From: JAFDVL01 sp043719385
GTDB taxonomy: Bacteria; Acidobacteriota; Blastocatellia; RBC074
Assembly: GCA_043719385.1 (NCBI GenBank)
Contig: JAYSTY010000171.1
Span: forward strand, 1 to 47,296
Reading direction: 5' to 3'
DNA length: 47,296 nt
In this document: one piece after another, positions 25,342-33,139 of the stretch
Layout of the letters: every line of letters starts with the position of its first letter
Numbering within the stretch: position 1 is the stretch's first letter
The notes under the pieces: generated by a model
Seen by the model: only the letters and a program-made list of their open reading frames with translations
What the model was told of the DNA's origin: nothing
The model's database searches: none
Made by a program: the position numbers and the translations under genes

Positions 25342-26040
25342 TCAGCGAACATTGTTGATTGAATTTTTAGCTGTATCGTGTTTGGTTTTTAACACATTCC
25401 CAACCAGCGAAACCTCTTTTTCCTGTACATCAAGGGCAAAGGCAAAGCTGAGGTTATCCAGTTCGGCGGGCGCGGCTTCGCGGGTGGTACGAATATTTGC
25501 ACGCGAGGTATTGATCCGTTTTGCCGCATCATCCTGTTTGGGGTCAATCGCCTCAACGGTGACTACGAAGGCCGCCGCATTACCCGTTTCAGCGCCCGGT
25601 TTCGCCCTTTTTACTCCTGCCTCATTAATGCCTTTTTCCTGAATCCCTTTGTCCTCAACATTGATCATACGCGGCGCGGCGTTGCCCCATTCTTTCGTAA
25701 TGACAAATGGCTTGTGCATCCGTCGGCCAGTGGCTAGTCCACTAGCCGCATCACGTGGCGCGGTGACGGTATGTTTTACTTTGAGATTTTCATATTTGAC
25801 GTTCCCAATATGTTTGCCGACCGCAACAATATAATTTCCCGGCTTCACATTTTTAAGTTCAAATTCGCCTTCTTCATTTGTGTTGATATGCTGGACGACT
25901 ACACCTTTGGCATCCAGAAGACTGATCTCAAGCCCCTTGACGAAAGCGGACGCTGATTTCAACTCAGCCTTTGCGTCCTGCGCCCAAGCGTTTAATGTCA
26001 GCAGCGAGATAGCCAGTGAGACAAATAATATTTTTTTCAT
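25342..26040 (-). CDS. Secreted carboxypeptidase-regulatory-like protein of unknown function, between dnaK and dnaJ
   Basis: The product has 232 residues. Signal peptide 1-~20 (ILFVSLAISLLTLNAWAQ) is followed by an Ig-like fold at ~30-100 (VKGLEISLLDAKGVVVQHINTN, EGEFELKNVKPGNYIVAVG), as in carboxypeptidase-regulatory-like domains. The remaining ~130 residues are rich in Ala, Lys and Asp with no family I recognise. It is neither an enzyme nor a receptor, since no barrel or catalytic domain follows. AAGGAT precedes the ATG at 26040. It lies between two heat-shock genes but has a terminator-like hairpin upstream, so it may be transcribed separately. Confidence 0.65.
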   Translation of the reverse strand: MKKILFVSLAISLLTLNAWAQDAKAELKSASAFVKGLEISLLDAKGVVVQHINTNEEGEFELKNVKPGNYIVAVGKHIGNVKYENLKVKHTVTAPRDAASGLATGRRMHKPFVITKEWGNAAPRMINVEDKGIQEKGINEAGVKRAKPGAETGNAAAFVVTVEAIDPKQDDAAKRINTSRANIRTTREAAPAELDNLSFAFALDVQEKEVSLVGNVLKTKHDTAKNSINNVR

Positions 26041-26123
26041 AAGAATATCCTTTTTGTTAATGGTCGGGTTGTGGAGCATTTGATGCAGGATTTCATGTCG
26101 AGTTGTCTTAGTTGAAAAGAAAA

Positions 26124-26182
26124 AAGGACAAATAAAAAACTGAGTAAATTAAGCCAGGCTACTCGCTTTTTTCTTTGTCCTT
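26124..26182 (-). terminator. Rho-independent terminator after dnaK
   Basis: On the minus strand AAGGACAAA (26182-26174) pairs with TTTGTCCTT (26132-26124), with an inner GAGTA/TACTC stem, and is followed by TTTTTTCTTTT. It begins 21 bases after the dnaK stop and would separate dnaK from the next gene. Confidence 0.7.
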
Positions 26183-26202
26183 AAAATTGGGTAACGAACC
26201 AG

Positions 26203-28029
26203 TTATTTTTTTCCGCCCGCCATCGCTGGAGCAGCAAACATAATTTCCGTCAATTTTATGCCAAAGGATTCCAGCTCATTGAAGGCCGCAATCAGTTTTT
26301 CCATTTCGTCACTGCGATAGGCTAATTCAGAACGCGCCAGCAATTGTCGGGCCTGGGCCTGATCTTCTTCTGTGAGCATCGCGCCAAATTCGCTGAAGGT
26401 GCGGCGGGTACTTTCAACTAAACCATCCAGGCGGGTGCGGGCCATAATCAATTCCTTCATCACTTTATCGGCTTGTTGATTACGCTGCGCTTCGTCAATC
26501 AAGCGAGAAATCTCATCCGGCCCCAGCCCTGACGAAGGTGTAATGCGGATGGCCTGTTCACGTCCGGTTGATTTGTCATGCGCGGAAACGTTGACAATTC
26601 CGTCCGAGTCAACGTCGAAGCTGACCAGAATCTGGGCTGAACCGCGCAGCCCAGGAGGGATGTCGGTCAACTCAAATTTTGCCAGACTGCGATTGCCGCG
26701 TGCCAATTCGCGTTCGCCCTGTAAAACGTGAACTTCGACCGTCGTTTGATTATCAGCAACAGTGGTAAAGGTCAGCGCTTTTTTGAGCGGAATGCTGGAG
26801 TTGCGGTCAATAATTTTAGTAAACAATCCGCCGCGTGTTTCAATGCCGAGTGAGAGCGGCAAAACGTCAAGTAACACCAGTTCTTTGACTTCGCCACTCA
26901 TCACCCCGCCCTGAATTGCCGCACCAATGGCCACGACTTCGTCTGGATTGATTTCGGCGGACGGAGGTTTGCCAAACATCTCAGTCACTTTTTGCAGTAC
27001 GAGCGGAGTGCGTGTCTGACCGCCAACCAGCAGAATTTTATCTATATCCTCAGGCTTGATTTTAGCGTCCCACATGGCTTTTTCGCAGGGTTCAAGCGTT
27101 TTATCAACCAACTCCAGAATCATCTCTTCAAACTGCGAACGAGTGAGAACTTTATTAAAATGCTTTGGCCCCAGGTTGTCGCTGGCGATAAACGGAAGAT
27201 TGATGTTGGTTTCGAGCGTTGAAGACAAATCGCATTTGGCTCGTTCGGCAGCCTCCTTCAAGCGATGAAGCGCCGGACGATCAGTGCGCAGATCAATCCC
27301 GGTTTCTTTTTGAAACTCCTGGATAATCCAGTCCACAATCCGCATATCGAAATCCTCGCCACCCAGGAAAGTGTCACCGGAAGTCGCCAGCACTTCAAAA
27401 ACACCATCGTGCATTTCAAGGATTGAAATATCGAAAGTTCCACCGCCTAAATCATACACGGCGATTTTCTCAGTGGTCTCACGACCTAAGCCATAAGCCA
27501 GCGCCGCTGCCGTTGGCTCATTCAATATTCTGAGCACATTTAAGCCGGCAATTTTCCCGGCGTCTTTGGTCGCCTGTCGCTGCGCATCATCAAAATATGC
27601 CGGAACCGTGATAATGGCTTCTTCAACCGACTCACCAAGATATTCCTCAGCGCTCTGCCGAAGTCTTTGCAAAATAATTGCTGAAATTTCTGAAGGACTA
27701 TAATCCCGCCCAAAAAGGCGCACCCGAGCATCGCCATTTGGACTGTCGGCAATGGGATATGCCGCCGTATCCTGCATGCGTCGGACTTCAGGCGAATTTA
27801 ATTTACGTCCGATGAGTCGTTTGACCGCATAGACGGTGTTAGTCGAATTCGTCGCCGCCTGGCGCTTGGCGATTTGCCCGACCATCCGTTCACCGGATTC
27901 CTGAAAGCCAACCACCGAGGGCGTCGTGCGTCCCCCTTCTTTGTTGGGGATAATTTGAGCTGTCCCACCTTCCATAATTGAAACACAGCTATTTGTTGTG
28001 CCTAAATCAATACCAATTACTTTACCCAT
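26203..28029 (-). CDS. dnaK: Chaperone DnaK (Hsp70), short C-terminus
   Basis: The product has 608 residues. The ATPase domain (~1-375) shows IGIDLGTTNSC, YFDDAQRQATKDAG, NEPTAAALAYGL and DLGGGTFDIS. The substrate-binding beta domain (~385-500) shows SLGIETRGG and the lid follows. Relative to typical DnaK (630-640), the protein stops just after the helical lid and lacks the disordered acidic tail; it ends AAPAMAGGKK. The lid is also divergent after PSSGL. It refolds and protects proteins, recycled by DnaJ and GrpE. The ATG at 28029 starts the canonical MGKVIGIDLG; an upstream ATG at ~28041 would add residues not seen in the family. It could be one of several dnaK paralogues in the genome. Confidence 0.93.
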   Translation of the reverse strand: MGKVIGIDLGTTNSCVSIMEGGTAQIIPNKEGGRTTPSVVGFQESGERMVGQIAKRQAATNSTNTVYAVKRLIGRKLNSPEVRRMQDTAAYPIADSPNGDARVRLFGRDYSPSEISAIILQRLRQSAEEYLGESVEEAIITVPAYFDDAQRQATKDAGKIAGLNVLRILNEPTAAALAYGLGRETTEKIAVYDLGGGTFDISILEMHDGVFEVLATSGDTFLGGEDFDMRIVDWIIQEFQKETGIDLRTDRPALHRLKEAAERAKCDLSSTLETNINLPFIASDNLGPKHFNKVLTRSQFEEMILELVDKTLEPCEKAMWDAKIKPEDIDKILLVGGQTRTPLVLQKVTEMFGKPPSAEINPDEVVAIGAAIQGGVMSGEVKELVLLDVLPLSLGIETRGGLFTKIIDRNSSIPLKKALTFTTVADNQTTVEVHVLQGERELARGNRSLAKFELTDIPPGLRGSAQILVSFDVDSDGIVNVSAHDKSTGREQAIRITPSSGLGPDEISRLIDEAQRNQQADKVMKELIMARTRLDGLVESTRRTFSEFGAMLTEEDQAQARQLLARSELAYRSDEMEKLIAAFNELESFGIKLTEIMFAAPAMAGGKK

Positions 28030-28048
28030 AATTTTGCATCGTTGAATA

Positions 28049-28068
28049 GATTTGCATAACTGCAAATC
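28049..28068. promoter_or_regulatory. Perfect inverted repeat just upstream of dnaK
   Basis: GATTTGCA-TAAC-TGCAAATC is an 8-base perfect inverted repeat with a 4-base centre, ending 20 bases before the dnaK ATG. It is not the CIRCE operator (TTAGCACTC-N9-GAGTGCTAA) that HrcA normally binds. It could be an operator or an mRNA hairpin near the start site. Confidence 0.45.
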
Positions 28069-28178
28069 GGAAAGTTAAAGGGGCAACGAATAAGTTTAAT
28101 GATCGGTGGGTTATTATCAGGGCTGATTGTTACCAGGGCGGGCAACCCAGGAAAAGTGAAAGCGGCAGGGCGGGAACG

Positions 28179-29261
28179 CTAACTCATCACAGTGGCAGGT
28201 GCATCGGTTAGAACCTCTTCCAGCATCTGCGCGACATAGCTTACCACATTTATTGTCCGAGCGTACTCCATTCTTAATGGGCCAACGACTCCCAGACTCC
28301 CGGACATTTGATTACCGTAACGATACGACGTGGTAACAATTGTACAATTGTGCAGACTGGGCAAGCTATTTTCTGACCCGATGCGCACGGCCACCGGCAG
28401 TTGAAATTCTTCGAAGGATACGCATTCATTGAGCAAATCAATGAGGCGACGTTTTTCTTCAAAAATCTGGAGTAATTCACGCAAACGTTCAATATCTACA
28501 AATTCTTTGCGGGAGATAATATTAGACGCGCCATCCACAAAAACTTCCGGTTCCGCTTCATTATCACGGCTCAACCCACGATGACAAAGTAAGATGGCGT
28601 TTTGTAAAAGACGATCATAGAGTGCTTTTTCTTCGGTCATGCGCCGGACTAATTCCGTATGAATCGCACTCAGGGTCATCCCAATAAAATTGGCATTCAA
28701 ATAGCGCGCCGTGCGATCTAACTCGTCCTGATTAAAATCATCCGCAACCCTGACCAGCCGATCCTGTACCAGACCAGCACGGGAAACAGTAATCACCAGA
28801 ATTCGTCCATCGCTGATCCTGACAAATTCAATGTGCTTGACGACATCGCGGGAAATATTCGGAGAAATAACGATTCCGACGCTGTGCGATAAATGTGAGA
28901 GCAAGTGCGAGGCACGGGAAAGGATTTGGTCACCACTGGGCAAATCACCACTCAGCATTTCCCGCTTGATGGTATTTTCGTCATCCGCAGAAATGCGCGT
29001 TGGTTCCAGCGTGTGATTGACGTAATAACGATAGCCTTGATCGGTTGGCACGCGCCCCGCCGAAGTATGCGGTTGTTCCAGATAGCCGGCCTCTTCAAGA
29101 TCAGACATGATATTGCGGATCGTGGCAGCCGATAAACCTTCACTGGAGAGTTTGGAAATAGTCCGCGACCCGACCGGCTCCCCCGAAGCCAGATGAGTCT
29201 TAATGATCAGCGTCAACATTTCACGCCCACGCCGATCTGGCATTTCCACACTTGTTTTCAT
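28179..29261 (-). CDS. hrcA: HrcA, heat-inducible transcription repressor
   Basis: The product has 360 residues. The N-terminal winged helix (~1-80) has the family pattern GEPVGSRTISK, LSAATIRNIMSDLEEAGYL and PHTSAGRVPTDQGYRYYV. A GAF-like middle domain and the conserved C-terminal GVVGPLRMEYARTINVVSYVAQ (in part) complete it. HrcA represses class I heat-shock genes by binding CIRCE and is stabilised by GroEL. hrcA heads a cluster with dnaK and dnaJ here, but grpE, usually next, is missing and no CIRCE sequence is visible upstream of hrcA or dnaK. Confidence 0.95.
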   Translation of the reverse strand: MKTSVEMPDRRGREMLTLIIKTHLASGEPVGSRTISKLSSEGLSAATIRNIMSDLEEAGYLEQPHTSAGRVPTDQGYRYYVNHTLEPTRISADDENTIKREMLSGDLPSGDQILSRASHLLSHLSHSVGIVISPNISRDVVKHIEFVRISDGRILVITVSRAGLVQDRLVRVADDFNQDELDRTARYLNANFIGMTLSAIHTELVRRMTEEKALYDRLLQNAILLCHRGLSRDNEAEPEVFVDGASNIISRKEFVDIERLRELLQIFEEKRRLIDLLNECVSFEEFQLPVAVRIGSENSLPSLHNCTIVTTSYRYGNQMSGSLGVVGPLRMEYARTINVVSYVAQMLEEVLTDAPATVMS

Positions 29262-29328
29262 CGTTTAAGTAAAGGTGATTTCGTTGCCAGAAATAAGCCG
29301 GAAGCTTGTTCAATTTATCAACGAATGC

Positions 29329-29342
29329 GGTAAATATTTACC
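29329..29342. promoter_or_regulatory. 14-base palindrome upstream of hrcA
   Basis: GGTAAATATTTACC is fully self-complementary and lies 68-81 bases upstream of the hrcA start. Related sequences are TGGTAAATTACCA (23992-24004, upstream of the S8 peptidase) and GGTAAATATTTAATGACC (6853-6870, upstream of a TonB receptor). It is a candidate binding site for an unidentified dimeric regulator. Confidence 0.4.
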
Positions 29343-29517
29343 AGGGACTTCTTTATGACATGCCAGCGGATTTTTCAATCACAACGACAACTCATGCGAA
29401 AACTAACATTCTCCTCAGAATGCTGTCAAGTTTTTATCCATCTGCAAAGGATTCTTGCTAATTCTGATGCGCGGCGGGCAGCTATTTCAGGCGCTGTGAA
29501 AGTGGTGGAGAAAGGTC

Positions 29518-29546
29518 TTGGCTTTTTTAACACTTCTGTGTAGAAT
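29518..29546 (+). promoter_or_regulatory. Sigma-70-type promoter of the RHH gene
   Basis: TTGGCT (29518-29523) and TAGAAT (29541-29546) are separated by exactly 17 bases. Transcription would start near 29553, giving a ~105-base leader before the ATG at 29658. This is the best promoter match in the window. Confidence 0.55.
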
Positions 29547-29657
29547 GCAAATCGTTAAACAAGCCCCGGTAACTGACTGGTTTACTTAACGATAAACCGA
29601 ATGAGTAGACCAACTACTTAACTTAACTACTACTACTTTGGAAAGGATCGCCCAACC

Positions 29658-29933
29658 ATGAAAAGAAAAGGCGTTTTAATTGGAGCTTACGTTCCGCCGG
29701 AGATGAAAGAAGCACTGAAGCGTCGTTCACAACTCCAGCACCGCACCCTCTCGCAGGAATTAATCAGGATTTTAGCCGAAGCCCTGGGTCAGCCGATTCC
29801 CGGCTCGCCCGACCGTCGAGGAGATACTTCAACTCCGCGTCGCCGGGCAACGGATCCGTTTCCGCGTCGTCGCACAGGAGACCTCATCCCCGGCGAGGCT
29901 ATTGCCCTCCCACCGGATCAACTACAGGACTAA
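29658..29933 (+). CDS. Orphan ribbon-helix-helix (Arc/FitA-like) DNA-binding protein
   Basis: The product has 91 residues. Residues ~5-45 fit a ribbon-helix-helix fold: beta strand VLIGAYVPPEM, helix KEALKRRSQLQHR, turn, helix SQELIRILAEALG. The C-terminal half is basic and Pro-rich (SPDRRGD, PRRRATDPFPRRR) and probably disordered. RHH proteins bind DNA as dimers and are often antitoxins or autoregulators, but no toxin gene adjoins it; the next gene is nuoA after a terminator. AAAGGA at 29642-29647 precedes the ATG. It has its own promoter and terminator. Function unknown; a regulator role is inferred from the fold. Confidence 0.7.
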   Translation: MKRKGVLIGAYVPPEMKEALKRRSQLQHRTLSQELIRILAEALGQPIPGSPDRRGDTSTPRRRATDPFPRRRTGDLIPGEAIALPPDQLQD

Positions 29934-29976
29934 ACCTCTCTCCCCATCTACGAAGATGATAAACCAACAAATTGAT

Positions 29977-30021
29977 CAGAGAAATAGCCAGTTATAAGCA
30001 ATTGAACTGGCTATTTCTCTG
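29977..30021 (+). terminator. Terminator of the RHH gene
   Basis: A perfect 17-base stem (CAGAGAAATAGCCAGTT at 29977-29993 with its complement at 30005-30021) and an 11-base loop are followed by a short T-rich tract (TCCAATTTTGCTT). It begins 44 bases after the RHH stop and insulates the nuo operon. Confidence 0.75.
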
Positions 30022-30250
30022 TCCAATTTTGCTTAGTTGTCCGGCTTTTTGCCTGAATCACAGAATTTACTTTACCTGCCAGCTAAAATTCATTTCCATC
30101 TGATGACTTGTTCAAGCGTCAGTTTGCATCGCATCAGAGATTGTACTATTCTTCTCAATCTAAACTATTGTACTTTTCGGCTGAGCGGTTTTTGCGCTAA
30201 AACTTGTGATTAAGTCCGCGTAATAATAACCAGATTAACTGGCAACAACG
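30022..30250. other. Upstream region of the nuo operon
   Basis: No gene is seen between the RHH terminator and nuoA. ATTGTACT occurs twice (about 30138 and 30165), but no standard -35/-10 pair is convincing. The nuo promoter probably lies here, as nothing upstream reads into it without passing the terminator. Confidence 0.3.
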
Positions 30251-30622
30251 ATGCAAGTCTTTCTTCCAATCCTAGTCGTTTTCATCTTCGTCCTCGGGTT
30301 CGCCGTTACTAATTTAATCCTGGCACATCTTTTTGGCAGGCATCACAACACCCGTGCGAAGTTGATGCCCTATGAATGCGGGATGGACCCGGTGGGTTCG
30401 GCCCATCAGCGGTTTTCAGTCCGCTTTTATCTGGTCGCCATGCTGTTTATTTTATTTGACATCGAAGCCGTCTTTTTATTGCCCTGGGCGGTCGTGTTCA
30501 AATCTCTCGCTGTCCAACTTTCACGACCCTTTGTGTACGCGGAAATGATGATTTTTCTGGCTGTCTTATTGATCGGCTATATTTACGTGTGGAAAAAAGG
30601 AGTCTTTGAATGGAATCGCTAA
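30251..30622 (+). CDS. nuoA: NADH-quinone oxidoreductase subunit A
   Basis: The product has 123 residues and three membrane helices. YECGMDPVG, followed by RFSVRFYLVAMLFILFDIE, is the NuoA signature; the Cys loop and the buried Glu in FDIE belong to the proton channel region next to the quinone site. It opens a complex I operon that extends beyond the window end. The ATG at 30251 lacks a strong ribosome-binding site. Confidence 0.95.
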   Translation: MQVFLPILVVFIFVLGFAVTNLILAHLFGRHHNTRAKLMPYECGMDPVGSAHQRFSVRFYLVAMLFILFDIEAVFLLPWAVVFKSLAVQLSRPFVYAEMMIFLAVLLIGYIYVWKKGVFEWNR

Positions 30623-30671
30623 GACAATTTTCCGTTGGGCAAATATTAACAGTTCAATTCCAGGAGTTTGC

Positions 30672-31184
30672 ATGAAGAGCTTGGAAGCTACCCTCGGCGA
30701 AGCAATGCCGGATGTCTTAACGACTAAACTTGACTGGCTTATTAACTGGGCACGTAAATCAAGTCTCTGGCCTGCCACTTTCGGACTGGCCTGTTGCGCC
30801 ATTGAAATGATGGCGGTGACTGATGCCAGAAATGATATTGCGCGCTTCGGGGCTGAAGTTTTCCGCGCCAGCCCGCGCCAGGCTGATGTAATGATTGTGG
30901 CGGGTCGCGTTTCCATCAAAATGGCGCCTGTCCTGCGTCGCATTTATGATCAGATGTCAGAACCCAAATGGGTTATTTCGATGGGGGCATGCGCTTCGGC
31001 TGGCGGCGTCTTTAATAATTACGCCATTGTTCAGGGCGTAGACAAAATCGTCCCCGTAGACGTGTTTATTCCCGGCTGCCCGCCACGCCCTGAAGGATTG
31101 ATTTATGCGGTCATGAAACTTCAGGAAAAAATTGAGCGCGAATCAGTGCTGCGAGTGCCCTCTGATCAACCAAGTGTTTTTTAA
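30672..31184 (+). CDS. nuoB: NADH-quinone oxidoreductase subunit B
   Basis: The product has 170 residues. Ligands of the terminal [4Fe-4S] cluster N2 are present: the tandem Cys in GLACCAIEMMA, the Cys in SMGACASAGG, and the Cys in PGCPPRPE. N2 hands electrons to quinone. The frame is open from a TTG at 30606 that overlaps nuoA, but the ATG at 30672 follows CAGGAG (30661-30666) and gives the family N-terminus. Confidence 0.95.
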   Translation: MKSLEATLGEAMPDVLTTKLDWLINWARKSSLWPATFGLACCAIEMMAVTDARNDIARFGAEVFRASPRQADVMIVAGRVSIKMAPVLRRIYDQMSEPKWVISMGACASAGGVFNNYAIVQGVDKIVPVDVFIPGCPPRPEGLIYAVMKLQEKIERESVLRVPSDQPSVF

Positions 31185-31263
31185 TTTGTCCGCCGATTGT
31201 TTCGTGGTGTTTTAACTAATCGGCAACCTCCCAAATATTACGACTAACGATCATCCGACTATC

Positions 31264-31791
31264 ATGGCTGAAGCATCCAATCAACCGCACGAATCCCTGC
31301 AAAGCGTCGTACTGCGTGGGCCAAACCAGACTTCGCAGTATGCCGACATCACCACACTTAGTTCTCGTTTTGCCGGTTCCATTAATGAAATCATCGAATC
31401 TCTGGGCGAAATAACAGTAGTTGTCAAACGTGAAGGTCTGCTTGAATTATTGACTTGGCTGCGAGATGAGCCAAGGCTGTATTTTAATTTCCTGAGCGAT
31501 GTTTCAGGAGTTGATTTGGGCGAGTTTGCTACACCACGTTTTGCGGTTGCGTATCACCTCTATTCCTTAAAACATAATCATCGCCTGCGCCTCAAGGTTT
31601 TATTGGAAGAAGACGATGCTCAGGTTCCAACCGTGAGTGGAATCTGGAAATCCGCCAACTGGATGGAACGCGAAGTTTATGATTTGTTCGGAGTAGACTT
31701 CATCAATCACCCTGATTTGCGCCGCATTTTAATGCCAGCGGATTACGAAGGTTATCCCTTAAGAAAAGATTTTCCCGTGCGCGGCTACTGA
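31264..31791 (+). CDS. nuoC: NADH-quinone oxidoreductase subunit C
   Basis: The product has 175 residues. The family signature is in the C-terminal half: WMEREVYDLFGVDFINHPDL, then RRILMPADYEGYPLRKDFP. NuoC is a peripheral subunit of the quinone-module arm. It is separate from nuoD, unlike the fused nuoCD of Escherichia coli. The N-terminal ~35 residues (AEASNQPHESLQ) are a non-conserved extension. Confidence 0.93.
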   Translation: MAEASNQPHESLQSVVLRGPNQTSQYADITTLSSRFAGSINEIIESLGEITVVVKREGLLELLTWLRDEPRLYFNFLSDVSGVDLGEFATPRFAVAYHLYSLKHNHRLRLKVLLEEDDAQVPTVSGIWKSANWMEREVYDLFGVDFINHPDLRRILMPADYEGYPLRKDFPVRGY

Positions 31792-31842
31792 TAATTTTGG
31801 CTGGCAGAAGTCAGATTGCCAAGTTCTCTTTAAAATTGATTT

Positions 31843-33078
31843 ATGGTTAGCACCAAAGAAATTGAAGTCCCAACAACTTCGGTCAAGACGCTCGGCAAAC
31901 GTGATCCGCTGGGCGATCAGCGCATGACGATCTCGCTTGGCCCGCAACACCCTTCAACCCACGGCGTTTTACGCGTGGAAGTTGAACTTGATGGTGAAGT
32001 AGTAGTGGCAGCGCGGCCTGACATTGGCTATCTCCATACGGGGATGGAAAAGACGATGGAGACGCAGAAGTGGCAACAGGTCGTCACCATTACGTGCCGG
32101 ATGGATTATTTGAATTCCATGGGCAACGACCTCGGCTATGTTTTAGCGGTAGAAAAATTATTAGGAGTCGAAGCTACGCCGCGTACCCAGGTTTTACGCG
32201 TGATGCTCACGGAATTGAACCGACTGTCTTCACATCTGGTGTGGTGGGGTACGCATGTCATGGACATTGGCGCGATGTCGCCGTTCTTTTACGCGTTTGT
32301 ACAGCGCGAAAAAATTCTTGATATGTTTGAATGCGTATCGGGAGCCAGGCTCCATCAAAGCTATTTCCGCATTGGCGGTTTGATGGCTGACATTCCTGAT
32401 ACGTTCCTCCCACTGCTCAAAGATTTCGTCGCGCAATTTCCTGACTTTCTCAAGATGGCTGGCAGGCTGGTCACGGGCAACAAAATTTTTCAGAGTCGCA
32501 CAAAAGGCATTGGTGTAATTTCTGCTGAAGATGCTTTGCAGTGGGGCTTAACAGGGCCATCGCTGCGTGGTTCAGGTGTTGCCTGGGATATTCGCAAAAC
32601 CGAACCGTACTCCGGTTATGAGACCTATGATTTCGAGGTTCCGATAGAAAAAGATGGCGACATTTGGGCACGTTATTTAGTGCGGATGCGCGAGATGGAA
32701 GAGAGTCTGGGCATCATTCAGCAAACAATTGACCGATTGCCGGAAGGCCCCATTCAATCGGATCATCCCAAGCTTAAGTTGCCGGAGCGCGACCTGATGA
32801 AAGAGCATATTGATGTGATGATTCATCACTTCCTGCTTGCCTCTGAAGGTTTTACTGTACCCATTGGCGAAGTTTATTTTCCCATCGAATCGGCCCGTGG
32901 CGAATTAGGATATTACATTGTGAGCGATGGCACAGAACGTCCCTGGCGCGTGCGCGTCAAGGCTCCATCATTTCTGAATTTGCAAGCCCTGCCCAAAATG
33001 TCCGAAGGTTATTTGCTCGCTGATTTGATCGGCATCATCGGCAGCATTGATATTGTGCTGGGAGATATAGATCGGTGA
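31843..33078 (+). CDS. nuoD: NADH-quinone oxidoreductase subunit D
   Basis: The product has 411 residues. It shows the 49-kDa subunit features: LGPQHPSTHGVLRVEVELDG, PDIGYLHTGMEK, and a C-terminal GSIDIVLGDIDR close to the usual VFGEVDR ending. It forms the quinone-binding site with NuoB. The first ~25 residues are variable. The final codons merge into a GGTCGGT-type repeat. Confidence 0.95.
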   Translation: MVSTKEIEVPTTSVKTLGKRDPLGDQRMTISLGPQHPSTHGVLRVEVELDGEVVVAARPDIGYLHTGMEKTMETQKWQQVVTITCRMDYLNSMGNDLGYVLAVEKLLGVEATPRTQVLRVMLTELNRLSSHLVWWGTHVMDIGAMSPFFYAFVQREKILDMFECVSGARLHQSYFRIGGLMADIPDTFLPLLKDFVAQFPDFLKMAGRLVTGNKIFQSRTKGIGVISAEDALQWGLTGPSLRGSGVAWDIRKTEPYSGYETYDFEVPIEKDGDIWARYLVRMREMEESLGIIQQTIDRLPEGPIQSDHPKLKLPERDLMKEHIDVMIHHFLLASEGFTVPIGEVYFPIESARGELGYYIVSDGTERPWRVRVKAPSFLNLQALPKMSEGYLLADLIGIIGSIDIVLGDIDR

Positions 33079-33137
33079 TCGGTGACCAGTTGTCGGTGAA
33101 GATAAATACCGACCGACCACCGACCACCGACCACCTT
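33079..33137. repeat. GGTCGGT/ACCGACC inverted-repeat element between nuoD and nuoE
   Basis: The left part has imperfect ATCGGTGATCGGTGACC units (starting in the nuoD stop region) and the right part ACCGACCGACCACCGACC units. They form an imperfect hairpin filling the whole spacer. The same family, longer, lies between nuoK and nuoL (40854-41000). It is not a CRISPR because units are 6-8 bases and there are no spacers. Confidence 0.7.
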
Positions 33138-33139
33138 TT

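Larger units (their letters stand above)
29262..29657. other. Divergent hrcA / RHH-protein spacer
   Basis: This 396-base spacer holds no convincing gene. It contains a perfect 14-base palindrome near hrcA, a good sigma-70-type promoter for the plus-strand RHH gene, and a ~105-base untranslated leader for that gene with a possible hairpin (CGTTAA at ~29553, TTAACG at ~29586). No CIRCE and no tRNA are seen. Confidence 0.5.

Noticed and set aside
28030..28178. Hidden grpE in the hrcA-dnaK spacer
   Set aside because: Only 149 bases, too short for grpE (~180 codons), and no frame shows GrpE features.
29355..29543. 62-codon ORF in the hrcA/RHH spacer
   Set aside because: No ribosome-binding site, it runs over the RHH promoter, and the product has no recognisable features.
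28030..29657. CIRCE operator
   Set aside because: Neither half-site TTAGCACTC nor GAGTGCTAA is found in the upstream regions of hrcA or dnaK.
30022..30250. tRNA or riboswitch in the nuo upstream region
   Set aside because: No cloverleaf pattern or conserved riboswitch core could be traced; only short direct repeats.
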